The notes under the pieces were generated by a model. The model worked only from the letters and a program-made list of their open reading frames with translations, was not told the DNA's origin and searched no databases. Below are positions 17,007 to 24,529 of a DNA stretch of 64,000 bases, in pieces; the first letter of the stretch is position 1, and each line of letters opens with the position of its first letter. Source of the DNA: Mycobacteriales bacterium (GTDB lineage Bacteria; Actinomycetota; Actinomycetes; Mycobacteriales; Mycobacteriaceae); contig JAHABL010000007.1 in assembly GCA_018376445.1 (NCBI GenBank), positions 62,001 through 126,000 on the forward strand, written 5' to 3'. A program made the position numbers and the translations under genes.

Positions 17007-17510
17007 GTGACTATAGATGAGCAGCGCCTAGCTAGTGTGTCGGCAGGACACCCCTTAAACTCCGGAAAAACTTACTGTAATCGTCGGCAGTTTCTGTTAG
17101 GGGCGTGTGCAGTTGGTCTAACTCCTATGGTTGCAGGTTGTACGCGCGGCCGCCAGGACACCGTTGACCCCCTCTACCAGCTGCTCGATAGCGCCCAGCG
17201 CGACGTCGAGGCCGCGCGCGCTCTACGCTCGTCTTCCGGACAAGTGGAAGATGTCATTACGGTGCGGAAGGCACATATTGCTGCACTCCAAGCTGAAATT
17301 GCCCGCCAAGAAAAACTCTGGGAAAGGCCGGCAACATCCTCTTCAACCGCAACTCACACGGAGGGCTCGCTGAAAAAACTACGCCGACACCTCACCGATG
17401 CTTCTCAGGAAGCACTTTCGGTGGTTGCTTCGAACGCAGGGTACCGCGCCGGTCTTGCAGGAAGCATTGCAGCCTCGTGCAATGCTCTCGCTAAGGTGGT
17501 GCTCTCCTAA
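17007..17510 (+). CDS. Predicted Tat-exported lipoprotein, partner of the DUF4439 gene
   Basis: From GTG at 17007 the 167-residue product begins with a short hydrophilic stretch, then NRRQFLLGACAVGLTPMVAG, a twin-arginine signal ending in a lipobox (VAGC, Cys45). It is therefore likely an exported membrane-anchored lipoprotein. The mature part is helical and Ala-rich with coiled-coil character (DSAQRDVEAARALRSS, AHIAALQAEIARQEKLWE). The frame is open further upstream to 16656, but that stretch overlaps rimP. Its stop overlaps the start of the DUF4439 gene (TAATG). The pair lies between rimP and proS exactly where mycobacteria have Rv2843/Rv2844-type genes. The biochemical function is unknown. 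Confidence 0.75.
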   Translation: MTIDEQRLASVSAGHPLNSGKTYCNRRQFLLGACAVGLTPMVAGCTRGRQDTVDPLYQLLDSAQRDVEAARALRSSSGQVEDVITVRKAHIAALQAEIARQEKLWERPATSSSTATHTEGSLKKLRRHLTDASQEALSVVASNAGYRAGLAGSIAASCNALAKVVLS

Positions 17511-18202
17511 TGCTTTCTGATACCGATACTCGCGCTCTTGGAGATGCGCTCCGAAGTGAATACGCTGCCATTTTCGGCTATGGGGTAGTGTCTGCCTATA
17601 TCTCTGGCGCGCGCAACAGTTCTATTGCTGAGGTGTGGTCCGCTCATCGCTCACGCCGAAATCGCATTATCCATCTGATCGAATCTTCCGGTGAGAAAAC
17701 TCCTCTGCCAGAGCTGGCGTACACCTCTCAGGACAAAGTGTGGGACAACCTCACCGCAATTCAACTGGCTGCGCGTATTGAAGATGATTGCTCGGTGGCA
17801 TGGTCTCGGGCACTACAGCAGTGCACTACTCCAGAATGCCGCAAACTCGCTATGCAAGCCCTCCTACATACCGCAGAATGGACGACGCGCTGGCGAATGG
17901 CTGCTGGGACGTCTCCTGCTATCGATCCACTCCCGGGGCTTCGTCGGCCCGATGATAAGCGTGTCAAGGAAGTGGACCCCGGTGCTGCTCCCTCCCCCAC
18001 TACTCCGACTAGCCCGTCGACGAGCTCCACAGAGACCGCCGACAGTACTCTCTCCACCCCCGCTACGAATGACAACATGTCACGCTGGTACTACAACGAT
18101 CAATACTCCTCGACCGTCCCCTACCCCACGGATGCCACGAGCTCCTCGTATAGCGAGACTAGCGAACCCGCTACAGGAGACTACGACGCTACGAGCCGCT
18201 AA
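17510..18202 (+). CDS. DUF4439 ferritin-like domain protein with low-complexity tail
   Basis: The first ~145 residues of 230 match the ferritin-like four-helix DUF4439 pattern found next to rimP/proS in this order: LGDALRSEYAAIFGYGVVSA, AHRSRRNRIIHLIESSG, then TAIQLAARIEDDCSVAWSRAL and a final helix with TTRWR. Glu/His/Asp residues in the helices could bind metal, but I cannot confirm a di-iron site. Residues ~150-230 are a Pro/Ser/Thr-rich linker and then a Tyr/Ser/Thr-rich tail with no family resemblance. The start ATG overlaps the stop of the lipoprotein gene, so the two are translationally coupled. Function is unknown. Confidence 0.8.
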   Translation: MLSDTDTRALGDALRSEYAAIFGYGVVSAYISGARNSSIAEVWSAHRSRRNRIIHLIESSGEKTPLPELAYTSQDKVWDNLTAIQLAARIEDDCSVAWSRALQQCTTPECRKLAMQALLHTAEWTTRWRMAAGTSPAIDPLPGLRRPDDKRVKEVDPGAAPSPTTPTSPSTSSTETADSTLSTPATNDNMSRWYYNDQYSSTVPYPTDATSSSYSETSEPATGDYDATSR

Positions 18203-18256
18203 CACCGTGGCCTAGACCGTTCCTTCGCCGTCGGTTCGTCAACTGCACATAAAAAA

Positions 18257-18289
18257 ACAACTGGGCGCCCGCCAGGGGTGCCCAGTTGT
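18257..18289. terminator. Terminator between DUF4439 gene and proS
   Basis: Arms of 14 bases (18257-18270 and 18276-18289) pair at 13 positions around a 5-base loop. On the minus strand a run of seven T (18257-18251) follows, so it ends proS transcription efficiently. It also follows the plus-strand DUF4439 gene by about 55 bases. Confidence 0.88.
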
Positions 18290-18301
18290 CGTTTATGGCG
18301 G

Positions 18302-20035
18302 TTATCGAGCAGTCAGTACATGTAGCGCAGCTGCCGGCTCCATCTCCTCTGACTCACCAGTCAGGCGGTTACGGAGCTCAACCTTTCCGTTGGCCCAGCC
18401 TCGTCCAATAACAAGGACATGCGGCATACCCAACATTTCGGAGTCTTTAAATTTCACACCGGGAGATGCCTTGCGGTCATCCAGCAGCACCTCGAGACCA
18501 ACGGCAGATAGTTGCTCAGCCATCTCTACAGCGGCTTCTGCAACTCCCTCTGCTTTATTGGCGACAACAACGTGCACGTCCCACGGCGCCACCTCCGCTG
18601 GCCAGCGTAGGCCCTTCTCATCATGGAACTGTTCAGCAATCACAGCAACAAGACGGGAGACACCAATACCGTACGACCCCATGGTCACCCGCTGGGGCTT
18701 GCCGTCTTCTCCCAACACATCAAGTTCGAAAGCATTAGTGTACTTGCGTCCCAGCTGGAAGATATGACCAATTTCGATACCGCGGGCAAGCGTGAGCGTG
18801 CCTTTCCCATCCGGCGCCGGATCCCCCTCTCGAATCGTTGCAACATCAAGGACACCAGTGGGGGTGAAGTCTCGTCCTACCACTGCATGGAGACGGTGCA
18901 TATCGGGCTGGCCGCCACCGACCACCCATGATGTCCCAATGACGGCACGGGGATCTACATAGTAGGCAATGTCATTATCGAGCAATTCGAGCGGACCGAT
19001 ATAACCCTTCTTGATGAAGGGGTACTTCTCGAAGTCCTCTGTTTCGAACAGTTCCACCTCAGTCGGGTCAAACGCGGCTTCCAAACGCTTTTGATCAAGT
19101 TCACGGTCACCGGGAATACCAATACCGAGTGGTACCCATTCCCCACCGGGTTTTCGCGTCTTCACCATCAGCGTCTTGAGAGTCTGATCGGCGGCAATCT
19201 CACCATGACCGGCCTCTTGTAAACAGCTGACGAGTTCGTCGATGGTCCCCGCACCTGGGGTGGGAATATCTTCCATCTCGGGTTGCCCATCAATAGTCTG
19301 TGCGTCCGGAACAGGAATGCGCACTGCCTCTACATTGGCGGCATAGTCTGAGCCGGTAGAGCGTACAAAGGTGTCTTCACCGGCGGGTGAGACAGCGAGG
19401 AACTCTTCGGAGGCGGATCCTCCCATTGGCCCAGACATTGCGGTACAAATAACGTACTCAATCCCCAGTCGGTCAAAAATGCGCTGGTAGGCACCACGGT
19501 GTGCTTGGTAGGCAGCCTCTAGGCCAGCGTCATCGATATTGAAAGAGTACGAATCCTTCATCACGAATTCGCGGCAGCGAAGGAGACCAGCACGCGGACG
19601 TTCCTCATCGCGATACTTTGTCTGGATTTGGTAGAGGATCAACGGCAGGTCCTTATAGGACGTGCACTGGGACTTCACGGTGAGGGCAAAAAGCTCTTCG
19701 TGCGTTGGGCCCAGGAGGTAGTCGGCGCCTTTACGATCCTTCAAACGGAACAAGGCGGAGCCGTATTCCGTCCAACGGTGGGTAGTTTCATACGGTTCGC
19801 GGGGAAGCAACGCCGGGAGTTCGATCTGCTGAGCGCCGATTCCGTCCATTTCCTCGCGGACAACTTTTTCAATGTTGCGGAGCACCCGTAGGCCAGCGGG
19901 CAGCCACGAGTAAATGCCCGGGGCGATGCGGCGGATGTAACCGGCACGAACGAGCAGCTTGTGGCTGGCTACTTCGGCGTCGGCAGGGTCTTCTCGGAGA
20001 GTACGCAAAAAAAGCGTCGACATTCTGGTGATCAC
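18302..20035 (-). CDS. proS: Prolyl-tRNA synthetase (bacterial type, with editing domain)
   Basis: Charges tRNA-Pro. The 577-residue protein begins MITRMSTLFLRTLREDPADA, as in mycobacterial ProS. Class II motifs are visible: TKYRDEERPRAGLLRCREF (motif 2) and GIGVSRLVAV (motif 3). The editing (INS) domain that hydrolyses Ala-tRNA-Pro lies between motifs 2 and 3 (about residues 220-400). The anticodon-binding domain is C-terminal. The start is GTG at 20035; ATG at 20023 is an internal alternative. It follows the EfpA-type exporter by 127 bases and may have its own promoter there. Confidence 0.97.
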   Translation of the reverse strand: MITRMSTLFLRTLREDPADAEVASHKLLVRAGYIRRIAPGIYSWLPAGLRVLRNIEKVVREEMDGIGAQQIELPALLPREPYETTHRWTEYGSALFRLKDRKGADYLLGPTHEELFALTVKSQCTSYKDLPLILYQIQTKYRDEERPRAGLLRCREFVMKDSYSFNIDDAGLEAAYQAHRGAYQRIFDRLGIEYVICTAMSGPMGGSASEEFLAVSPAGEDTFVRSTGSDYAANVEAVRIPVPDAQTIDGQPEMEDIPTPGAGTIDELVSCLQEAGHGEIAADQTLKTLMVKTRKPGGEWVPLGIGIPGDRELDQKRLEAAFDPTEVELFETEDFEKYPFIKKGYIGPLELLDNDIAYYVDPRAVIGTSWVVGGGQPDMHRLHAVVGRDFTPTGVLDVATIREGDPAPDGKGTLTLARGIEIGHIFQLGRKYTNAFELDVLGEDGKPQRVTMGSYGIGVSRLVAVIAEQFHDEKGLRWPAEVAPWDVHVVVANKAEGVAEAAVEMAEQLSAVGLEVLLDDRKASPGVKFKDSEMLGMPHVLVIGRGWANGKVELRNRLTGESEEMEPAAALHVLTAR

Positions 20036-20162
20036 AGACAGTTAGCCTAGTCCTTTTGGCCAATTGACACACGTCAGGCTGCCGATGCCCAAAACCGAAC
20101 GAGGGCAGACTCGTAGCTTCCGAGGCGAACACTAAGCCACTGGGGTTAGTGCGGCTCAAACA

Positions 20163-21647
20163 TTAAGGAAGATCGTTCGCTGCCTCGTTGGCCTTTTGAC
20201 CTTCTACCACTTCTGAAACGGTGAATCGGACGAAGAGCACACTCAAGATGCCCATAAGGACGGCTAAGCCCAGACAGACAAAGAGGGTAAGGAGATAGCC
20301 CTCGCCCAAGGCATGAAGCTGAGTGTCATTCATCGCCGTAATGGGAATATCCGCTCCACCGAGATGCCGTGTGTAAGACTGTGCAAGTGCGCCAGCGAAA
20401 GTGAGCCCAATCGGCCCGCCCAAGGTCTGTGCCACAAGAGAAATGGCCGTAAGAGGACCAACATCAATCGGTTTCACGCCCGCTACTACAGAGAGGGTCA
20501 GAGCGATGCTCACCAAGCCTACGCCATAGCCAATAACGAGGGTAGGCGGGAAGATATTGGCCCAGAAGCTGGACTGCTCATTAATGGTGGTACCCCAACC
20601 GAAACCAATCATCATGAAGACGCAGCCGGCGACAATAATCCACCGAGGCGCCCACTTCATGGAAACCTTAGATGCGGTACCAGCACCGAGGGCTAGAGCG
20701 AATGCAAACGGGATGAAGGCTAGTCCAGCGTGCAGCGTTGTGTACTTCAAGATGGTTTGCACATAAAGCGCCACGAACACCGCAACGGTCGTCATGATGG
20801 CACCGAGTAGGAAAATGGCGACAAACGTAAATACACGGTCCCGGCGCTCAAAGAGGTTGAGGGGAAGCACTCCATTGGTGGTGTGCTTCTGTGTGATGAA
20901 AAAGGCGCCGAGAGCGGCAATCCCCACTACGAGGGATGTAATAACCAGCGGATTCGTGAGTCCCGAACCAGCATTGGTGAGACCGAAAACGATAGCAGTC
21001 GATCCAAGAGTGGCCAAGATCGCACCCCGTACATCCAAAGGCACCCGCTGTCCCTGCACTGGGCTCAACGCAAAGTATCCGGCAATCACGATGAACACGC
21101 CAATGGGAACGTTGATGAGGAAGATCCACTCCCAGGAGATCGTTGTCAGGGCTCCACCGATGATCAGGCCGAAGACGGACCCCAAACCGGTCATTGCTGA
21201 CCACACTGCAAATGCCTGGTTACGAGCCTTTCCGGGAGGATAGGTCACCACAATAAGGGCCATACCAGAGGGCGACGCTACTGCAGCACCCAGTCCCTGG
21301 AGAACTCGAGCCAGAATGAGCATAAGTGGCCATCGGGAGAGCCCACATAGTAGCGAGGCGACAGTAAATATTCCCACACCAATGAGGAACGCACGTTTGC
21401 GTCCCAAAACATCCCCGATACGCCCGCCGAGAAGGAGTAGGCCGCCGTAGGCCAAAGCGTAGGCGGTAATCACCCAAGAACTTGCTGATTCAGAGAGCCC
21501 CAACTCCCGTTGGATGGGAGCGAGAGCGAGGTTAACGACGGTGCCGTCAACCACCACCATGAATTGGAGGAGAGAGAGTACCAACAGCGGGAGACCGAAT
21601 GCGGTCGTCTTCTCCTGCGGCGCAGCAGCCTGGGGAGTATCAGTCAT
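20163..21647 (-). CDS. efpA: DHA2-family 14-helix MFS efflux transporter, EfpA-like
   Basis: A 494-residue drug:H+ antiporter-2 type exporter with about 14 membrane segments. DHA2 signatures are visible: MVVVDGTVVNLALAPIQREL in helix 1, motif A GGRIGDVLGRKRAF, and ARVLQGLGAAVASPSGMALI (motif C region). By position, between proS and the cobA-cobB-cobO-chelatase genes, it matches EfpA of M. tuberculosis (Rv2846c in H37Rv), an essential efflux pump. Its ATG overlaps the 3' end of cobA by 8 bases, so it is translationally coupled to a corrinoid enzyme gene. A physiological substrate is not evident; sequence alone does not separate drug from metabolite export. Confidence 0.88.
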   Translation of the reverse strand: MTDTPQAAAPQEKTTAFGLPLLVLSLLQFMVVVDGTVVNLALAPIQRELGLSESASSWVITAYALAYGGLLLLGGRIGDVLGRKRAFLIGVGIFTVASLLCGLSRWPLMLILARVLQGLGAAVASPSGMALIVVTYPPGKARNQAFAVWSAMTGLGSVFGLIIGGALTTISWEWIFLINVPIGVFIVIAGYFALSPVQGQRVPLDVRGAILATLGSTAIVFGLTNAGSGLTNPLVITSLVVGIAALGAFFITQKHTTNGVLPLNLFERRDRVFTFVAIFLLGAIMTTVAVFVALYVQTILKYTTLHAGLAFIPFAFALALGAGTASKVSMKWAPRWIIVAGCVFMMIGFGWGTTINEQSSFWANIFPPTLVIGYGVGLVSIALTLSVVAGVKPIDVGPLTAISLVAQTLGGPIGLTFAGALAQSYTRHLGGADIPITAMNDTQLHALGEGYLLTLFVCLGLAVLMGILSVLFVRFTVSEVVEGQKANEAANDLP

Positions 21648-22419
21648 GGGGGAACTCCTTCGCAGGGGTTTCTAACGTGGCGAGAGTGAGGCGGGAAACA
21701 TCGCCCACCACGATAATGGCCGGTGCAGAAACCCGATTACTCACTAGACTATCTGCCATCTGTTGCAAATCGCCATTTACCACTGTCTGCGTGGCATGAG
21801 TTCCCTGCGAAATAGCACAGATTGGAGTACTTGGTGAGAGTCCTTCAGTGAGAAGAGTCTGTGCAATTTCAGCACTCCGCTTTACTCCCATGAGGATGAC
21901 AAGTGTTTCCGCACTTCGCGCCAATGCCTGCCAGTCGGGGTCAGCATCCGCAGAATGCCCAGTGACGATGGTGACCGCCTGCGCCACACCTCGGTGGGTG
22001 ACCGGGATACCAACACTTGCCGGCACTGCTAGGGCAGAGCTGATGCCAGGAATGACGGTAACGGGAATGCCTGCCGCCTGGCAGGCGAGGGCTTCTTCCC
22101 CACCCCGGCCGAAGAGAAAGGGGTCCCCGCCTTTCAGACGTGCTACCGTTTTTCCTTCCTTAGCGGCCTTCACAATGAGACCGTTGATGTCATGCTGAGT
22201 AACACTGTGACCCCCTCGCCGGTATGGAGTCTTCCCAACCTGAATAATCTCCGCCTGCGGAGCATGCTCCAACACAGCAGGGCTGACCAGCCGATCCACA
22301 AAAACTACATCTGCGATAGCAAGTGCATCAACTGCCGCCAAGGTGAGGAGGCGAGGGTCTCCAGGCCCGGCGCCAATCAGAATGACGCGACCGGTAGAAG
22401 AATGAGAAGGAGAGGTCAT
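21640..22419 (-). CDS. cobA: Uroporphyrinogen-III C-methyltransferase (SUMT)
   Basis: Adds two SAM-derived methyl groups to uroporphyrinogen III to give precorrin-2, the branch point to cobalamin and siroheme. At 259 residues it is the methyltransferase alone. It lacks the precorrin-2 dehydrogenase/ferrochelatase module found fused in CysG-type proteins. Motifs: GAGPGDPRLLTL (17-28), RLKGGDPFLFGRGGEE and PGISSALAVPA. The start overlaps the cobB stop by 4 bases and the stop overlaps efpA by 8, so it lies inside a tightly packed operon. Confidence 0.95.
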   Translation of the reverse strand: MTSPSHSSTGRVILIGAGPGDPRLLTLAAVDALAIADVVFVDRLVSPAVLEHAPQAEIIQVGKTPYRRGGHSVTQHDINGLIVKAAKEGKTVARLKGGDPFLFGRGGEEALACQAAGIPVTVIPGISSALAVPASVGIPVTHRGVAQAVTIVTGHSADADPDWQALARSAETLVILMGVKRSAEIAQTLLTEGLSPSTPICAISQGTHATQTVVNGDLQQMADSLVSNRVSAPAIIVVGDVSRLTLATLETPAKEFPHD

Positions 22420-23915
22420 GCGTTTCCTTCGCGGGTTTTATGGTAGTGCTGGGCGGCATGGACAAAGCGCTGAGCCACGGCTGGGCGTGCTACCGGGTGG
22501 GTGTGCAGATAGCTGGCGTAGAGAGTGGGGCTTGCCCATCCCTCGGCTATGACGTTCTGATTGTCGTGGTTCTCCCACTGCCAGGCCGTATCGATGCGAT
22601 GACTGTCTGGCGGTTCCGTAATGTGAGTCCGGTGGAATTCGTGTCCACTGATCCGCTCACCTGGGTGGAATGCCCAGGAGGCGCTAGTACACGTTGCCTC
22701 CCGGTACCCCAAGGTCAGCCGCCCACTGAAGGTCGTGCGGCAGGGAAGAACGCCTGCTAGGGGTGTTCCATCAAGTGCTGCGGAAAGGTACACCAGTCCA
22801 GCGCACTCAGCCCAGATTGGCATCCCGGCGGTGGCGGCGGCACGAATACTCGTCAACAGCGTGTGATTCCGGGTGAGGTCGGTGAGGTGTTCCTCTGGGA
22901 AGCCTCCCGGGATGAGGAGCCCTGCGGCGGAATCTGGTAGTTGGTCGGTGGCGGGGTCAAGAAGATGAATGTGTGCTCCGGCTGCACGGAGAAGTTCCAC
23001 TTCTTCGGGGTAAGTGAAAGAAAAAGCTGGTCCGCCGCACACCACAATGGTGGGAGACAGCGCAGGCGGAGAAGCTGCAGCTGGAATGGATCCCGGAGGG
23101 CAGTCCACTAAGTGTTCATCATTATCGCGCAGCGCGTCTGCTGGGTTCCAGGGTGCAGTATCCACCGCGGGGGCTGCGGGTTGCGCCAGGTTAGCGAGTA
23201 CCTCCAGGTCACAGTAGGTCTGTAGGTGTGTGGCGAAGCTTTCCAGTGCTTGGTCTGTTTCCTGCCATGCTTCCGCTGTGGTGATAAGCCCCAGGTGCCG
23301 CGAGGGGCGTTCAGCTGCTGGCAAGGTGGGGATGGTTCCGAGAACCGGAAAACCGGCCCGCTGGCAGGCGTGTTCCAGGATCGCAGCATGCCGAGTAGTT
23401 TTCACCCGGTTAATGAGTGCTCCCGCGAAGCGCAGTGGAGTAGTGGAGTCTACCGCTGGATAGGTACGGATTCCGTAGAGCAGTGCAGCCAACGTGTCAC
23501 TGGTGTGAGATCCATCTACGACAAGAACAATGGGGAGAGTGAGAAGTTGCGCAACATGGGCGGTGGATCCATAGGGGATCCGTGGGGCGTCTGCAGCGAG
23601 ATTCATCCGACCGTCGTAGAGACCCATCACGCCTTCCACAAGGGCAAGGCGGTGCCCCTCTGCTCCATAACGGTAGAGAGGCAGAATGGCATCCTCATCA
23701 CACAGGACAGGGTCTAGGTTGCGGCAGGACTGCCCGCTCGCCACCTGGTGGTACCCCGGATCGATGTAGTCGGGGCCGACTTTGAATCCAACGACACTAC
23801 CGTGGGGAGCATAAAGATTCCGAAACGCACGCAAAAGACCTGCGGTAACGAGAGTCTTCCCGACCTGTGAGTGCATACCGGCGATAACGAGTCCCGGCGC
23901 AACTGGGCTTACCAT
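22416..23915 (-). CDS. cobB: Cobyrinate / hydrogenobyrinate a,c-diamide synthase
   Basis: Amidates the a and c side chains of the corrin ring with glutamine and ATP. The 499-residue protein has an N-terminal P-loop (GMHSQVGKTLVTAGLL, ~13-28) and the conserved KVGPDYIDPGYH. A C-terminal class I glutamine amidotransferase domain shows PGGFPEEH and the nucleophile Cys in WAECAGLVYL. A Pro/Ala-rich linker joins the domains. The start ATG lies within the cobO stop (7-base overlap) and its own stop overlaps cobA. The choice between the aerobic (hydrogenobyrinate) and anaerobic substrate depends on genes outside this window. Confidence 0.94.
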   Translation of the reverse strand: MVSPVAPGLVIAGMHSQVGKTLVTAGLLRAFRNLYAPHGSVVGFKVGPDYIDPGYHQVASGQSCRNLDPVLCDEDAILPLYRYGAEGHRLALVEGVMGLYDGRMNLAADAPRIPYGSTAHVAQLLTLPIVLVVDGSHTSDTLAALLYGIRTYPAVDSTTPLRFAGALINRVKTTRHAAILEHACQRAGFPVLGTIPTLPAAERPSRHLGLITTAEAWQETDQALESFATHLQTYCDLEVLANLAQPAAPAVDTAPWNPADALRDNDEHLVDCPPGSIPAAASPPALSPTIVVCGGPAFSFTYPEEVELLRAAGAHIHLLDPATDQLPDSAAGLLIPGGFPEEHLTDLTRNHTLLTSIRAAATAGMPIWAECAGLVYLSAALDGTPLAGVLPCRTTFSGRLTLGYREATCTSASWAFHPGERISGHEFHRTHITEPPDSHRIDTAWQWENHDNQNVIAEGWASPTLYASYLHTHPVARPAVAQRFVHAAQHYHKTREGNA

Positions 23916-24529
23916 TCGATCCCTTTTTGCCCACGTCGGCCCACATCCATGGGGTGTTTGATTTTCTCCATTGAGGTCACGAGGTCGGCGGCGGCGATGA
24001 GTTCTGCGGGTGCTCGTCGGCCTGTGATAACGACATGTTGTTGTCCTGGACGCTGCTTAAGTGTGTCGATAACTTGTTCGCAATCTACCCATCCGCGCTC
24101 TAGCACATAGGTGAACTCGTCAAGAAGGTAGAAACCATACTCTTCGTCCGCAAGACGCCGGGTGATTTCCGCCCAGCCAGCTGCAGCGGCGGCGGCTGGA
24201 TCGTCATCCTGCTGGTGACGAATCCACGACCAGCCGCTTCCGAGTTTGTTCCAGTCGACGGGAGCACCTCGTCCGGTGGTATCGTGGAGTGCCCCGAGTT
24301 CTCTGAAGGCGGTTTCCTCCCCTACTTTCCACTGAGGGGATTTCACGAACTGGAAAACTGCCAGAGGGATACCTGCGTTCCAGGCGCGCAGTGCCATCCC
24401 GAATGCTGCTGTGGATTTTCCCTTGCCATCACCGGTGAACACTGCGGTGATAGGAATCTGACGTCGCTGGCGGGTGGTGAGTCCGTCAGCAGGTGCGGGT
24501 TGGGCAAGCTGACCCTGGGGCATCGTCAC
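23909..24529 (-). CDS. cobO: Cob(I)yrinic acid a,c-diamide adenosyltransferase
   Basis: Transfers the adenosyl group from ATP to reduced corrinoid. A 206-residue CobA/CobO/BtuR-type P-loop enzyme: VFTGDGKGKSTAAFGMALRA (~29-48), VFQFVKSPQWKVGEE, YGFYLLDEFTYVLERGWVD and HVVITGRRAPAELI are all family blocks. It overlaps the chelatase stop by 4 bases (ATGA). Enzymes of this type act in de novo synthesis and in salvage, so its presence alone does not prove full cobalamin synthesis. Confidence 0.95.
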   Translation of the reverse strand: MTMPQGQLAQPAPADGLTTRQRRQIPITAVFTGDGKGKSTAAFGMALRAWNAGIPLAVFQFVKSPQWKVGEETAFRELGALHDTTGRGAPVDWNKLGSGWSWIRHQQDDDPAAAAAAGWAEITRRLADEEYGFYLLDEFTYVLERGWVDCEQVIDTLKQRPGQQHVVITGRRAPAELIAAADLVTSMEKIKHPMDVGRRGQKGIEW

